Below, piece after piece: positions 33,764-46,179 of a DNA stretch of 64,000 bases. The notes below the pieces were generated by a model. That model did not search any database, had not been told where the DNA came from, and saw only the letters and a list, made by a program, of their open reading frames with translations. Each line of letters opens with the position of its first letter. The stretch's first letter is position 1. The DNA is from Anastrepha obliqua (Eukaryota; Arthropoda; Insecta; Diptera; Tephritidae): the NCBI RefSeq assembly GCF_027943255.1, contig NC_072896.1:34498501-34562500 (forward strand). The letters are read 5' to 3'. The position numbers were made by a program, and so were the translations under genes.

Positions 33764-34730
33764 TTTTTTATGTTTTTCAAAAGCAGTATACATTTTATTG
33801 AAATCTACCAGGCGGCTCTTAAGTTACAGTGATTACCATTTCAAAAAACATAGTTTTGAGAAAAACGCATTTAAAGTTTTGCTATCGATTTATGTAGAGT
33901 TATATGAATAATTTATTTACTTTCACTGTGTCATCAATTCTTGGGCCATATAATAGTTCTTCCAAAGTATCGATTTCCTATTGCTTACCTTCATAACAAT
34001 AAGAACCGAGAAGTCGGTTGCTTGCAGCTGCTGCTAGCTACTTGCTCTCGAACGCTCCGCACTTCAAATTTTCACATAATACATATTTCTAAGATGTTAT
34101 ACTTTAAGAAAATGCAAAAAAATCTAAGTTTTTGAAAATTCTGACTACACCTAACTCCTTAATATAGAAAAATACCTCTAATACCTTTTATCATATTAAT
34201 TATACATATCTTGCTTCCCCTGAAGTAGTTAAAGATTTAAGGGTTTTCTTTGACTCAAAGCTCAATTTTATCGCGCAATTGAACTATGCCGTTTCCAATT
34301 CATTTGCTTTGCATGCTTTTGTAAGACGTCACTCATCGCACTTCACAGACCCATTTACCCTCAAAACATTATACTCTGCGTGTGTTCGATCTAAATTTGA
34401 TTACACGGAGGCCTTATCGTGCAGTCCATATAAGTCGAGATAAAATTGTTACGCGTTTGCGCTCCATTCACTTTATTTCTCAGAGCCAAAACCATGGTAT
34501 GAATTTTGCTATCGAATGATTACTATTTTCCCATTAAGTGATAGAGGTAGTCTTCCTTTATCTTTGATCTCGTTAATGGTGTAATTGACTGCCCGGCTCT
34601 TCTTGAAAGAATACAGTTTATAGTTACTTGCAGAAATTTTCGCTGTTTTGTATTGCAGTTTTGTTTTAATCTTTTAAATTTCTGTTTTGAATTTAACGAA
34701 TAAAAAAAATAAATAAAAATTCAACAATTT

Positions 34731-36058
34731 CACTTATAGAGCAAATAGGAGAAGCGTGAACTAGTCAAGGTTGCAAATTCACTACAAGTAAACAAATTCA
34801 GAACCAGTGCATTTCCTTGCAGAGTAAATCGCAGTGCATCGATGCATGCCTCATAAATACATGCTTTCTATAAATTCTTGCGATTGCATGAAAGCTGCAC
34901 ATGTCACGTTTCATTCATTCATTCACTCACTCATTCGTTCGTTATTCCATAAGTATCACCAGCCATTCGCCTGCCGACTGATTCTGACTGTCTCACTTAT
35001 ATGGCATATGATCGAGTAGTCATATGACTCCTACCACAGCCAGCTGCAAGCGCGTATAAATTCCGTGTATATGTATGTACATTTGTATCCACCGCTTTAG
35101 GGCCCATAAAATAGAGAACGTGGCAGCTGCCTTCGCTTTACTCCCTTCCGACTTTTTTCATAAATAAAATACAGTTGCGCATAGTTGTTGGAGTGTTTGC
35201 TACTGCGATTGCCTTACAAAACAAAAATTGAGAAATATGCGTCATCTTTACTTCTGCCATCTCTCATTGTTATGCCCTGAGTACAGACATGTGCACACAT
35301 ATACATTCTTCTCCTTGTTGCCGATATTTTTTTTTGTTTTTCTCTCTCGCTGCTTTATTGCTGTTTCATTGTTGTTGTCAGTCTGTGCAATAAATTGTCA
35401 ATCGCATACGGATTATATGAATTTTCATTTTCATTGAGCATGTTTTCACTCTCCATTTTTCGCTCCACCACAACCCACATGGACACTGTTTGATCGATGG
35501 TGTAACCACTACATATGCACTTATACATACACGCGTATATGCGAACAATAAGCGTCTACTTACTCAAAATAATAGCCGATGGCTATTTTTTCAGTTTCCT
35601 ATAAATTATTGTGCAAGAAAGTACGTAGTTTTTTTTGCACGCCCTGTAAGTAATTTCGCAAGCAAACATATTTTTCACTTTAAGCTACATATGGCATACC
35701 ATAAGTGTAAGCAATTGTGCATACTCGCATGCGATTTATTTTTTGCGATGGTAAGATTTTATTTTCTCGAATTTTGAAGGAGCCTTCAACCATAATGAAC
35801 GAGTTTTGGATGCACTTCCAAGTGAACTTTCATGCCTTTTGTGGTTGCTGAACTAACCTAGGGGTGCCTGCGAAGAACTTATGAAGACAAGAAGTTACAA
35901 TTCTGGTCTTTCGTTTAACAAAACTTGAGTAGGAAAGTTCACTACATAAACCGCGAATTGCAATTAGTTGAAATACTTTTACGTTTAACTAAATTGATTC
36001 CACGCAAGTGATCCAAGTAATTTTCTTTTGAAAGTTGGCTTATCTCTAGGCTCGACTA
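34731..36058. other. Intergenic, nothing recognised
   Basis: It contains a degenerate ATTC run near 34908-34945 and a TATAAAT at about 35058. No supported gene is present. Open frames at 34834-35019 and 35490-35777 lack domains. Confidence 0.4.
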
Positions 36059-36059
36059 T

Positions 36060-36955
36060 TAAAGGGTGTTTAAATTGAAGGCTCTTTTTTCAAGAGGTTT
36101 TTTTTTTTGACAGATCACGCGTGACTACTGCTAAACTAAATGCATAATTTTTTTTCAGTTTTCATTGACATTTGATCCTGGGAAGACTTACGCCTCAACA
36201 AAGTTTAAAAATCATGCAATTGCGGGAATGAACGCTCTGTGAAAAGCGTTTATCGCGGGTTCAGGCCATTGTGGTATTCAGCGATGAGGCCCATTTTTGG
36301 CTTAATGGCTACCTCAATAAGCACAATTGCCGTATTTGGGCTGAAGAGCAGCCCGAGGCAATTCAAGAACAGCCAGTACATCCACTGAATTCAACTGTTT
36401 GGTGTGGCTTATGGACTGGAGGAATCATCGACATATAGGTATTTCTTCAAAGACGAGGTTGATGTCAACGTAACAGTGAATAGTGAACACTATCGCGCCA
36501 TGATAAATGCCTTCTTTATGGCGGAAATTGAAGCATATGAGGTGTATAACATTTGGTTCCAACAAGAGGGCATTACTTGCCATACAGTCTGTGAAAAAAG
36601 GGATATACTGCGGCGTCGTTTTTGTGAGCAATTTATCTCTCGTCTCGGACTAGTGGATTGGCCACTAGTGATATCACACCTTTGGACTTATTTGTGGGGG
36701 TATGTAAAGCTTAAATTCTTTGCGAATAAACCAGCTTCGATGGGGGCATTGGAAGACAACATTACAAAAGTTATTCCCGATATACCGACCAACATACTCC
36801 AGTCATTAAAAAATTGGTGTTCACGGATGGCCGAATTAAAGTGTAGTTGTGGCCAATATTTGAAAGGGATTATCTTTAAAAAATAAATAAATAAATTTGA
36901 ATTTTCGTTGTTTTATTTTAATTTAATAAAAAGTCACCCGATCACCTTTTATAAG
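36060..36955 (+). mobile_element. Second DD41D-like element, decayed
   Basis: The left end TAAAGGGTGTTTAAATTG resembles the end of the rosa-type element (TAAAGGGTGGTTAAATTC). The right side ends near GATCACCTTTTATAAG, a decayed form of the ATCACCCTTTATA that recurs in the array downstream. Confidence 0.6.
36175..36886 (+). pseudogene. DD41D-like transposase, inactive
   Basis: The catalytic part begins VVFSDEAHFWLNGYLNKHNC with the first aspartate at 36283-36285, then RIWAEEQPEAIQEQPVHPL and TVWCGLWTGGIID. A frameshift near 36410 moves to the frame ending at 36886. The second catalytic position is glutamate (WFQQEGITCHT). The third is lost, as the block reads DWPLVISHLWTYLWGYVK where an aspartate should precede (F/Y)FLWGY. 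The DNA-binding N-terminus is deleted or unrecognisable. It is related to but clearly older than the copy at 7044-8096. Confidence 0.78.
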
Positions 36956-38240
36956 CAGTAAATTAAAAAAAAAACTGTTATAATTATGAGATTTTTTCAG
37001 TTTTTAATTTTTTTTTTTTGGTATAAGAAGGGCTTGTGAAAGTAAAATATGTATATTTGGCTCGTTTCAGCATTTAAAAAATTTGTTTGAATTTTTTGGA
37101 ATGAAATACACATTTAAAAAAAAAAGTTTTGTTTTGGAGAAAATGGAAGCAAATCTTTGAAAAAAAGTGCATGAAAATAAATTTTTAAAAATTAAAAAAA
37201 AAAAATTTTCAAATAAATTTTTGAAAAAAAAAATGTTTTCCATTATTCATCACCCTTTATAACAAGTAAATTAAACAACAGATGTTAGAATCACACACAC
37301 ATTTGAAACAAAAAAAAGTTTTTTGGAAAAAATGAAAGGAAATCTTTGAAAAGAAATTTTATAAAAATAAATTTTTGAAACAATAAACATTTTCCCTTTA
37401 TAATAAGTAAATGAAACAAAAGTAGTTAGAATCAAACACACATTTGAAAAAAAAAGTTTTTCTTGGAAAAAGTAAAAGTAAATCTTTGAAAAAAAATTTT
37501 TTGAAACTTAAAAAAAAAATTTTTTGAAATAAATTTTTGAAGCTTAAAAAAAAATTTGTGAAATAAATTTTTGAAACTTAAAAAAAAAGTTTTTGAAATA
37601 AGTTTTTGAAACTTTAAAAAAAATTTTTTGAAATAAATTTATGAAACTAAAAAAAAAATTTTTTGAAATAAATTTTTGAAACTTTAAAACAAATTTTTTG
37701 AAATAAATTTTTGAAACAGTTTTTTTCTCCATTATTGATCACCCTTTATAAGAAGTAAATTAAACAAAAGATGTTAGAATCAAAAACACATTAAAAAAGT
37801 TTTTGTTTGGAAAAAGTAAAAGTAAATCTTTAAAAAAACATTTTATAAAAATATTTTTTTCAAGCTTAAAAAAAAACATTTTTAATAAATTTTTGAAACC
37901 TAAAAAAAAAATTTTAAATACATTTTTGAAACAATTTGTTTCTCCATTATTGATTAGCCTTTATAAGAAGCAAATTAAAAAAATGTTATATTTTTGAAAT
38001 TGATTCAATATTTAATAATTTTATATGAATAGAGCTGGTAAAATTAAAATATTTTCGGTTCGTTTTAGGATTTAAAAAAAATGTTTGAATTTTTTAAAAA
38101 CAAATGCACTTTGAAAAAAAAAAAAATGTTTGTTTTGGAAAAAAATAAAAGTAAATCTTTGCAGACAAAAAGTTATATAAATAATTTGGTGAAACATTTT
38201 TTAAAAATATTTTTTTTTTTTCCCTTATTGATAATGTTTT
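36956..38240. repeat. A/T-rich array repeating a transposon end
   Basis: CACCCTTTATAAGAAGTAAATT or close variants recur at about 36948, 37250, 37390, 37735 and 37947, each followed by AGATGTTAGAATCAAACAC-like text and long A runs. Between 37500 and 37720 a ~60-bp unit GAAATAAATTTTTGAAACTT plus an A run is tandemly repeated about six times. It is non-coding despite open frames in it. Confidence 0.78.
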
Positions 38241-38590
38241 ATTTAGATTTATTTCTTTTTGTTTTGCAGCAATACTGGGTAGTCCCTGAAAGTCTCATAA
38301 TGGCATTCTCATAACTTTTCGAGTTTACAAAAGTAGCCTTTTATATTTTGCACCCAATAATGAAAACGCAGTAAAATAATAATGAAAATGGCTTCATTAC
38401 TTTTTAAGATATTTTCCTTCAAGTCCAAATGCCGCTGCTTTCGGTTGAACGAATTTTCAAAGCACTAATGCCACTCAGATGTGGATACCTCCAAAACGAA
38501 CTGTTTAAAAGTCTTCAACAGCTGCTCCAGGCGTTTGAAAACTTTGAACTCGAATTTTATTTTTGATGTTCGTTAATAATAATAAATCAT
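38241..38590. other. Intergenic, nothing recognised
   Basis: Ordinary sequence between the array and the mariner remnant. Confidence 0.4.
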
Positions 38591-38594
38591 TAAA

Positions 38595-39060
38595 TAAATG
38601 CCAAATCAATGCTGTAAGGCAAATGACTCATGCATTCGGTCTTTTGAGTGATGAATAACTCTCTTGTGTGAGCCGATACGTAAGAGCTCGCATTGACTTG
38701 GTGGATGATTCGTTTTCGGAGGTTGGTTTTCCTTAATTTTCCGAAATCTTTTGGCAAACAAATTGTAGTGAATCAATGAAAATTGACTGGTTTAAGTTTC
38801 TTTAGTGAAATAGTTGCGGCATGACCAGATTTTCCCAACCATTTGCTTTGAGGTTCTTCTTCCGTGAACCACGTTTGTTGGATTAAGCTCGCCTTGGAAT
38901 ATTCATACTGTTGATTGCCTTTTTTCCGTATCCATAAATCCAAGATTCATCACCTTTTACCATGTCATGTACTTGCTTTGAATCACCGCGGCTGAAACTC
39001 AGAAGTATTGCTCTCCTTACGTTTTTCTAAAGCTTCGATTCAAGCGGTAGCCAGGCATTT
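38595..39060 (-). pseudogene. Mariner transposase remnant
   Basis: The minus strand reads KGDESWIYGYGKKAINSMN (first catalytic aspartate, GDES/TW block). After shifts it gives SFIDSLQFVCQKI/SLIHYNLFAKRF, where mariners have WYTxICLPxVF, then KRIIHQVNASSYVSAHTREL (normally HHDNASxHTxxxTxxF, with the aspartate lost) and HLPYSIDLA (normally HPPYSPDLAP). It is badly decayed and has no visible ends. It differs from the other mariners in the window. Confidence 0.65.
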
Positions 39061-39569
39061 ATTTTCTAATATTTGGTATAGGATCTGAGGCATGAATTTC
39101 GAGACTATTGCTATTTATACGCTTTTTTTGCTATTCCTACTTTATCATTATCGAGCTGTTGCATATCGGTAGAGTCGATAAGAAATCGGTCGTCGATGAA
39201 CTAAAGAATGTTCATTTGTGCTCACTAGGTCAGCTATTGTGTCAAAAAAGTTGACCGAAGTCAAAAGTAACTAGTATAACTATAGTGAATTTGGTATCTC
39301 TGTAGTTATAAATAAATATGTCCTACCATATCTAAGGCATATTTTTTAACACACTGATTTTCAAATTCAGCATACAATTTCAATTTATTTGCCCGCATGC
39401 GGTGAAATAAATTATTTGCTAACCTTCAACACCTTGTCTCGTTTCGCTTCATAACCCCAGGCGTGAGTAAATCTGCCCATTAATAACTCATTTTTTCCGG
39501 CATAAATGCTAACTGGTAGAGATAAAATTGTATTATATGTATGTATTTTGTACTTTCATATAGATGTTA
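39061..39569. other. Intergenic, nothing recognised
   Basis: No supported features are present. Confidence 0.4.
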
Positions 39570-41480
39570 GGGTGGTTCTGCGCAAAAAGTAGCGGGCTTT
39601 CCAACGGAATTATCATATTTGAGTAATAATTTTTCAACGAAATCACCTTAGATATTCTTATATTTAGCTGACCGATAGGGAAATACTTTCAAAAAATCAA
39701 AATTTTATATAAAACTAATTTTTTATTTTGTTTTTAATATTTTTTCAAAAAATTACTTCGAAGTATAGATTTAAAGATTAAAAAGCCTGCATAAGACGGC
39801 TTACAAATTTTATCAACGGAACGACTTTGTGGATTTTGCTAAAAAAAGAAATTGGACCAGAATGGGTTAGGTTAGTTAGTGATGGTTGCCCAGAGAGTGG
39901 GCCCACTTGGACGAAGAAGTTTGGTTCATCCTTTGTGATACCATTGCAAGAGGGGGAAAAGCGGTGAAGGAAAAAAGAGGACGAAAGGGAAAGGGATGGG
40001 GAAGTTTGAGTGTTTGTGGACTACGAACGGTGACTAGTCTGCGGTTGTGTTAACCTCTTTATGTTGCTGATGAAGTTCATCAGATTTTTATTTTCAATAC
40101 CATCACCAAGATGCTTGAATCTTAGTCCCGCGAGAGCTGGGCAGCTGAGGAGCAGGTGCTGAGATGATTCTACCTCATCCATACAGCTGATGCATGTATA
40201 CTTGGCCGACAGTGCCCCCTGAGGATGCCCACAAAATTTGAGAGATGAGATTTTGTCATACTCAGAATATCCCTCGAACGCCTTTTATCCAAACGTGGCC
40301 AGAAGGACTTCGCGACCTTACACGTTCGTGTACTTGCCCAGCGCTCGCTGAGTTGGTGCAAAGTCCATCCTTCCAGGAGTAGAGCACAGGTTGTCAAGGG
40401 GATCCCGATCCGCTCCTTTCGCGGGCGCACTACCTCACAGGTCCCTTGTCTGGACAACTCGTCGGCCTCGCAGTTTGTCAGTAATGTCACTGTGACCAGG
40501 TACCAGAATGGGTTAATTTTCCAGAAAATGAAATCGATAAGAAAATACCTCTCAACAATATTTTAGAAGTATAAAGCGGACGATGTTGCACTGATATTGG
40601 TAAAAAAATTTGGTACGTGAATGGGCTAATTTTGCAAGATATGAAATCGATAGGAAAATATCTCCAAAAATTCAAAATTTTATATGAAAAAATTTTTTTT
40701 AAATACTTTCCCAAAATATTACTTTAGTTGGCAGATTTTATCAACTGCTCGAATTTACGATGATATAAGCGAAAAAAAAATTGGATGAGAATGGGTTAAT
40801 TTTGCAGAAATAGAGTCGATAAGAAAATACATTGGGAGGTGAATAAGTTAATTTTCTAAGAAATCAAATCGATGAGAAAACACCTTCGATAATATCTCAG
40901 AAGTATAAAGCAGTCGATATTCCAGAAATAGGTGCGAAAAAATTGAGACGCGAGTAGGTTAATTTTCCAAGAAATGAAATCGATAAGAACATACCTTATA
41001 ATATAACTTAGAAGTATAAAGCAATCAATATTGCAGTGATTTTTGCGAAAAAAATTGGGGCGTTAATGGGTTAATTTTCCAGGAAAGGAAATGGATGAGA
41101 AAATACCTTATAATAATAACTTAGAAGTATAAAGCAATTAATATTGCAGTGATTTTTCCGAAAAAAATTGGGACGTTAATGGGTTAATTTTCCAGAAAAT
41201 GAAATGGATGAGAAAATACCTTACAATAATAACTAATATAATAATAATAATAAAATAAAGCAGTCAACATTGCAGTGATTTTTGCAAAAAAAAATTGGAC
41301 GAGAATGGATTAATTCTCCATGAAACTCAATTGATAAGAAAATACTTTTCAGCTTAAATATCTTAGAAGTACATCAAAATTAATTATGCAACTTTGTTTT
41401 TGAGTAACTTTATAAAAAAATAGGAAAAGAGCTGCAGAAATGCATTTCGCAAAAAAATTACTCCATTTTATCGACAGGCA
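39570..41480. repeat. ~112-bp satellite, interrupted by a LINE
   Basis: Units share ATGGGTTAATTTTCCAG, AAATGAAATCGATAAGAAAA, TACCTTATAATA, TTAGAAGTATAAAGCA and CAGTGATTTTTGCGAAAAAA. Starts at about 40846, 40956, 41068, 41181 and 41309 give spacings of 110, 112, 113 and 128. More diverged units run from 39570 to 39855 and from 40502 to 40845. A LINE fragment (39870-40501) splits one unit. Non-coding. Confidence 0.85.
39870..40501 (-). mobile_element. 5'-truncated RNase H-type LINE insertion, 632 bp
   Basis: The 14-mer ACCAGAATGGGTTA flanks the insert on both sides (39856-39869 and 40502-40515). The minus strand encodes the end of an RNase H domain (NCEADELSRQGT), then ERIGIPLTTCALLL, RWASTRTCKVAKSFWP, DKRRSRDILSMTKSHLSNFV, GILRGHC and the cysteine/histidine tail in a shifted frame. 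Everything upstream is missing, as expected of target-primed reverse transcription that stopped early. There is no poly(A) tail. Confidence 0.85.
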
Positions 41481-41494
41481 CACCGACATATTGA

Positions 41495-44002
41495 CCTAGC
41501 GACCCAAGAAAAATTCCAGATCTTCTTGATTTTGCAGTATATTTTGGTATCCCCAGTCACAAATTAAGCATAGGGCATAGTAATAATCTTAGCTCCGACC
41601 ACTCACCCTTAATAGTAACTTTTGATGATAATGTCCACCATACGTCCAAAAAGTTCGAGGTCCTAAACACAAAACTGACCTCAAATCCTTTCAAAACTGG
41701 ATCGAAAATCATATTAACTTAAATGTGCCGATATATACAGGCACCGATATAGATGCAGCAGTTGAATCATTAACAAACCTTATTCACGAGGCCGCCTATA
41801 TGTCAAGTTCGAATGAGCAATCACCTCCCAACGATCAAATACACGTCCCTGCTGATATAATAATGCTCATAAATACCAAAAGAAGGCTAAGAAAAATCTG
41901 ACAGGAAAATAGATATCCAAACAATAAAAGGCCTCTAAATAAAGCAACAAAAGAAATAAAATCGAAGCTAGCTGACTTAAAAAACCAGTCTTTTAATTCA
42001 TTTTTGAAACAATATGATGAGCACAAACTTTGGAGAGCTACTAAGTACCTAAAACGACCGATGAAACGTAATGTTGCCATTAAAAATCTTGATGGATTAT
42101 GGTGTAGGAGTGATGAAACAAAAGCAGAGGCTTTTGCCAAACACCTCTATCTGTCTTTTGAGCCTAGTACTTCGAATAGGAATAATAACAATACAGATAC
42201 TCTAAACTTCATCGAATCTCCAAACTTCTCGAATCTGTCAAATGGACCTCCCGATCACACAAATATCAGAAGACGAAGTTACTGAAGAAGTCTCCCGACT
42301 GAATAACTGTAAAAGTCCTGGATATGACTGTATTGATGGTAGAGTTGTGAAGGCTTTACCACAAAATGCTATAAAGTTACTCACACAAATATATACTGGT
42401 ATCTTGAATGTAAATCATTACCCCACACAGTGGAAGTGTGCCGTCGTAGTAATGGTCCCAAAACCAAACAAACCTGAAAATAACGTCAAGTCCTACCGCC
42501 CCATTAGTTTGCTCGTAACATTCTCGAAGATATTCGAAAGAATATTTTTGAAAAGAATGTTACCTGTAATTAAAATATCATTCTTGAACATCAGTTTGGG
42601 TTTAGAGTTGGCCATGGCACACCAGAACAATGCCACAGAATTGTGAATGTTATTACAGATGCGATTGAAAGAAAAAAAAAACTGTTCTGCAACCTTTCTT
42701 GACGTACAACAAGCATTCGACAGAGTTTGGCATATGGGACTACTCTTTAAAATTAAAAAACTTTTACCAGCACATTTTTAAATAGTGCTTAAATCTTATC
42801 TAAGCAACAGGCACTTTTATGTAAAGCACCAAGATGCGTCATCCGAAATATATGGTATCAACGGAGGTTTGCCTCAGGGTAGCATTTTAGGCCCAGTCTT
42901 GTATACGATATTTACTTACGACATGCCGATAACAGAAAAGGTAGAAGTGGCGACTTTTGCTGATGATACAGCCTTCATCGCACCTAGTGAGTCCCCTGCA
43001 GAGGCCTCCTCCCTGCTACAATAACACTTACACACTTTGGAAACTTGGCTCAATAAATGGAAAATTAATATTAATCATGAAAAGTCTATTCATGTTACAT
43101 TTACACTAAGAAGAGAACAATGTCCTCCAGTGTATTTAAATGGTCATCAAATTCCTGCTAGCGACACAGTCAAGTACTTGGGAATGCATCTTGATCGACG
43201 CCTCACATGGAAAAATCATATTAAAGCTAAGCATCAACAGCTTAAAAATAAAACCAAAAGAATGTACTGGCTACTTGGTGGCAAATCACAACTTAGTCTA
43301 GAAAACAAGATTAGATTGTATAAAGCTATATTGAAGCCTATATGGACCTACGGTATACAGCCTTGGGGCTAGCAGTTCCCCAATGTGGAGATTTTGTAAT
43401 GCTACCAGTCAAAGACCTTACCTTACGAACACTTGTTAATGCACCTTGGTTTATCACAAACGAAGCCATACACATGGATCTAAGTATTCCATTTGTTAAG
43501 AGAGAAATCTCAGTATATTCTAACAGATACATTGAACGATTGTCAAATCATGTAAATACAAATGCTATTTGCTTGTTGGACACAACCAATGAAATTAGAC
43601 GATTAAAGCGCAATCATGTCTTAGACTTGTCATTCCTTTAAATTTGTCAATTTAATAATAATAATAAAAAAGAAACAAAAAAAAAAAAAAAAAAAAAAAC
43701 AAAAAAAAAAAAAAAAGAGCTAAATATGAAATTGTTAAAAGGCTCCAATAAATTTTAAAACTCTAATATAAGTTATACATGAAGTAAGTTATACAATTTT
43801 TGCGTAAAAATTAAATCTAATTAATAACATAAAATATGCATAAGAATTGTAAAAAGAAAAAATTCTATAGTTTTCTATGTAGTTTTGCACCAGTGTAAAT
43901 ACTATGCTGTCATTAGGTAATAAGATCTCTTTTGCTGAATATCTGTATTCTAAGATAGATTGCAAATAAAGTATTTCCATTAAAAAAAAAAACAAAAAAA
44001 AA
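41495..44002 (+). pseudogene. Jockey-clade LINE, endonuclease end to poly(A)
   Basis: It starts in the C-terminal endonuclease (PRKIPDLLDFAVYFGIP, then SSDHSPLIVTF, the SDH catalytic block). A linker follows, then RT with EEVSRLNNCKSPGYDCIDG, KPENNVKSYRPISLL, motif A as FLDVQQAFDRVWH, GGLPQGSILGPVLYTIFT, motif C as FADDTAFIA, the thumb VKYLGMHLDRRLTWKNHI and MYWLLGGKSQLSLENKI. A final frame ends at 43641 (RLKRNHVLDLSFL). An internal A-rich tract (43670-43717), a short 3' region with AATAAA (GATTGCAAATAAAGTA at 43960) and an A tail follow. Breaks include a frameshift near 42590, another near 42690, a UAG-type stop after AHF at 42782, UAA at 43022 and a shift at 43370. Despite these it is one of the longest copies here. 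It is 5'-truncated. Confidence 0.9.
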
Positions 44003-46175
44003 GTGAGTAGTGTAAATCCCCATTTTGACCTTTACTTTCTCCATTGATTGCCTGTTCGTATACTTCATTATTTCATTAACATAAGACACTATTTACACAA
44101 ATTTGGACACTTTCTAATGGAGTAGTTAATTTGCGCCACCTTGTATAAAGTGTTCGAGATTCGAATGAGTTACTTAAGTTTTTATTAAACCTGTCTTCCA
44201 AAAAGGGTAAAAAATACCATCAAAAATCTCATTCAAACATTTTTATGCAGTCCTTTTAAGCTTAAACTTATCTATCGTCTGAGATTACATGGTGAAGAAA
44301 AAAATTATAGTTTTAAAAATTAATTTTGTTAACATAATATTTTCGATCTTTGGAGATATTTTGAAATCTCACGTGCTTCCCATTATTTTTGCAAACCACC
44401 TTTCAGATGTCTTAAAATATAATACAATTTATAATTCCAATGGTAGGATAGCGCCCCGTTTGAATTTTTTTTTTCCAATGATGTTGCATCCTAATGTAAC
44501 TACATTTCCATACTTATTTATGTTTGTAGATAACTCATTTGCATATATTTTTTATGCAAAGTATTTTTCCTGTTTTTGGCTTTTTTTTTTTGTTGCTCAA
44601 TTTTGCCTCACATATATTTTCACTTAGAATTCACAGCATCACTGCAATGAGCCGAAAGCAAAATTGCAGAAAATTAGTAGTAAAAAATCATACACAGCAT
44701 GTTTTGTTTGCTTGTCTTAAAAGCCGCAATATAATGTAACGAGATAGTATTTTTTATTGGCTCTGCAGCAAATGAAATCATTCGAGTTAATGTAACGTAT
44801 ATACACATATGTGTGTGTGTGTGTGGGTGTTCTCAGGCCCACACCAACCATTGTTGACTCCCTGTTGTGCGCGCACACCTGCCTGCGTGGCTTTTTTCAT
44901 TATCTCACTTAGGGTGGGTGAGTTCGTGCTTAACCACCGTTCGATTGGTGCTGAGTTCGATGCCTACTGTGGCTATGAAACTTTAAATTATGTAAGAATT
45001 TTATTCTTCGGCAAGCAATGGAAAATGCATTTTTAATATGGGAAAGCTGCTGATAAGCAATCTACTATTTTTCAGAGTTACCATCGAACTGTAGATCTGT
45101 CCATTTGCAGGAGAATTTCAAATGTAGAGCAGAAATCCGGCCATACCCCACTTAAATGCTACATTGGTCAATTATGCACATTTATATGGGCATATATACA
45201 CCTGAAGCTCACTAGAAATCCGCATAAAAAATAGACCAGCAAATTCTTATACAACCAACAAATCTGTAAATAAATTTACTTTTTAGCGCGCGAATGGTGC
45301 GAAACGCCATAGGCGAATTTTTAATAGCCATTGCATATGGTTGCAGAGTGACTGCAGGTTTTATATTGCGTATATTTTTTTATTTTAATAGATTATGAGA
45401 TATTTCCCATGCTCAGCATTTTAGAATGAACTAAATTTTTAAATTCGATTTGAAAATTATTAAAATATTCATATGAATTTTATGAAATTTATGGAATTCT
45501 ACAGGGAATAAATGCTAATGAATTTACATACATAAAATAGGATATTCATAAAATAGTTTTAGATACTAGAGATAGGTGTGCCAAAAAATTTAATATTTTT
45601 GCATTTAAGCTTCAACAAAAAATAACAAAAATGACATCCTATTATGTAACCAAAGACACTTTAAGAAAAGGTGCTGAATTTAAATTTTGCGTCAGTGGGT
45701 GCATGCATTTAGTCAGCGGCTAGTAATGTCATACTCGTGTGGCAGAAATCGACACACAAACTCTCTTTGTAAATGTTAAAGCGGCCTTTGACGGCATGAA
45801 AATTAGTTGTTTGCATGACACCATAACTGGATTTGATATTAATCAGTATTGAGAAATAGCTCAACAAGTCACTTGAGTCCAAATTCGGTTTTAGACAGTG
45901 GGACAAGCTATTGAGGAACTTCTTCAAACTAAAAGAACTGGAAAAGATTTATCAAGCTGTATACTTCACTCAATCACTCAATCTAAATGGCATGGAGTTG
46001 AACAGTCACACTATCGTGCTATATTTTCTAAACGGGATAATAAAGCGAAAGCAAATTTATATGGAGCTGAATGAGGGCAGGAATAAGTGCATATCTCCTT
46101 TCATCAAACAAAAAGATAGTTTTATTAACCACATGTAGAAATCAAACAATTTCAGGACAACAAGAAGTAAAAACT
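44003..46175. other. Intergenic, lone repeat terminus and TG run
   Basis: GTAGTTAATTTGCGCCACCT near 44133 is an isolated end of the family at 830-1604 and 8548. TGTGTG is at 44810-44823. No gene is supported. The frame 44289-44627 is hydrophobic and without a domain. Confidence 0.4.
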
Positions 46176-46179
46176 ACTT

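Larger units (their letters stand above)
31921..34158. mobile_element. TTAA-flanked element D, host of two others
   Basis: TTAA at 31917-31920 and 34159-34162 flank it. The inverted ends read GGGATTAGGGGTAGTCAGAG and GGAGTTAGGTGTAGTCAGAA. Its own sequence is 31921-32182 plus 33610-34158, about 815 bp, with no coding frame. Inside are two further TTAA-flanked elements. Its inner end TGCATTTTCTTAAAGTATAA matches the corresponding region of element C. Its insertion site is a TTAA inside the jockey reading frame. Confidence 0.78.
30790..34730 (+). pseudogene. Jockey-clade LINE RT, split by nested insertions
   Basis: Plus-strand blocks in order: LSDVEVGIRQLKAS at about 30800, EWGEFRDAWKVTNINPVFKS, NCRPVSKLLESIVKDKI, then STVTNLAVFSEY. 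After a foreign insert comes LVAKLALLDFHAIFLNWIRS, FIATSGVPLG, FANFLLYADDLKAY (motif C intact) and LNNLSSWCFMNRIFL. The frame then resumes at 34163 (NIEKY, VVKDLRVFFDSKLNF, FTDPFTLKTLYSACVRS) and ends with an AATAAAAAAAATAAATAAAA tail near 34700-34722. The gene lacks ORF1 and endonuclease. Frameshifts and stops are scattered through it. Removing one TTAA and the insert rejoins MNRIFL and NIEKY in frame. Confidence 0.85.

Noticed and set aside
36956..38314. Open frames rich in K, F and N as proteins
   Set aside because: They are translations of A/T-run tandem repeats, with no domain.
45750..45850. LINE RT motif A (FVNVKAAFDGM) on the plus strand
   Set aside because: Only this short match; no neighbouring RT block in order, and the downstream RT scrap at 46180 is an earlier block, so order is wrong.
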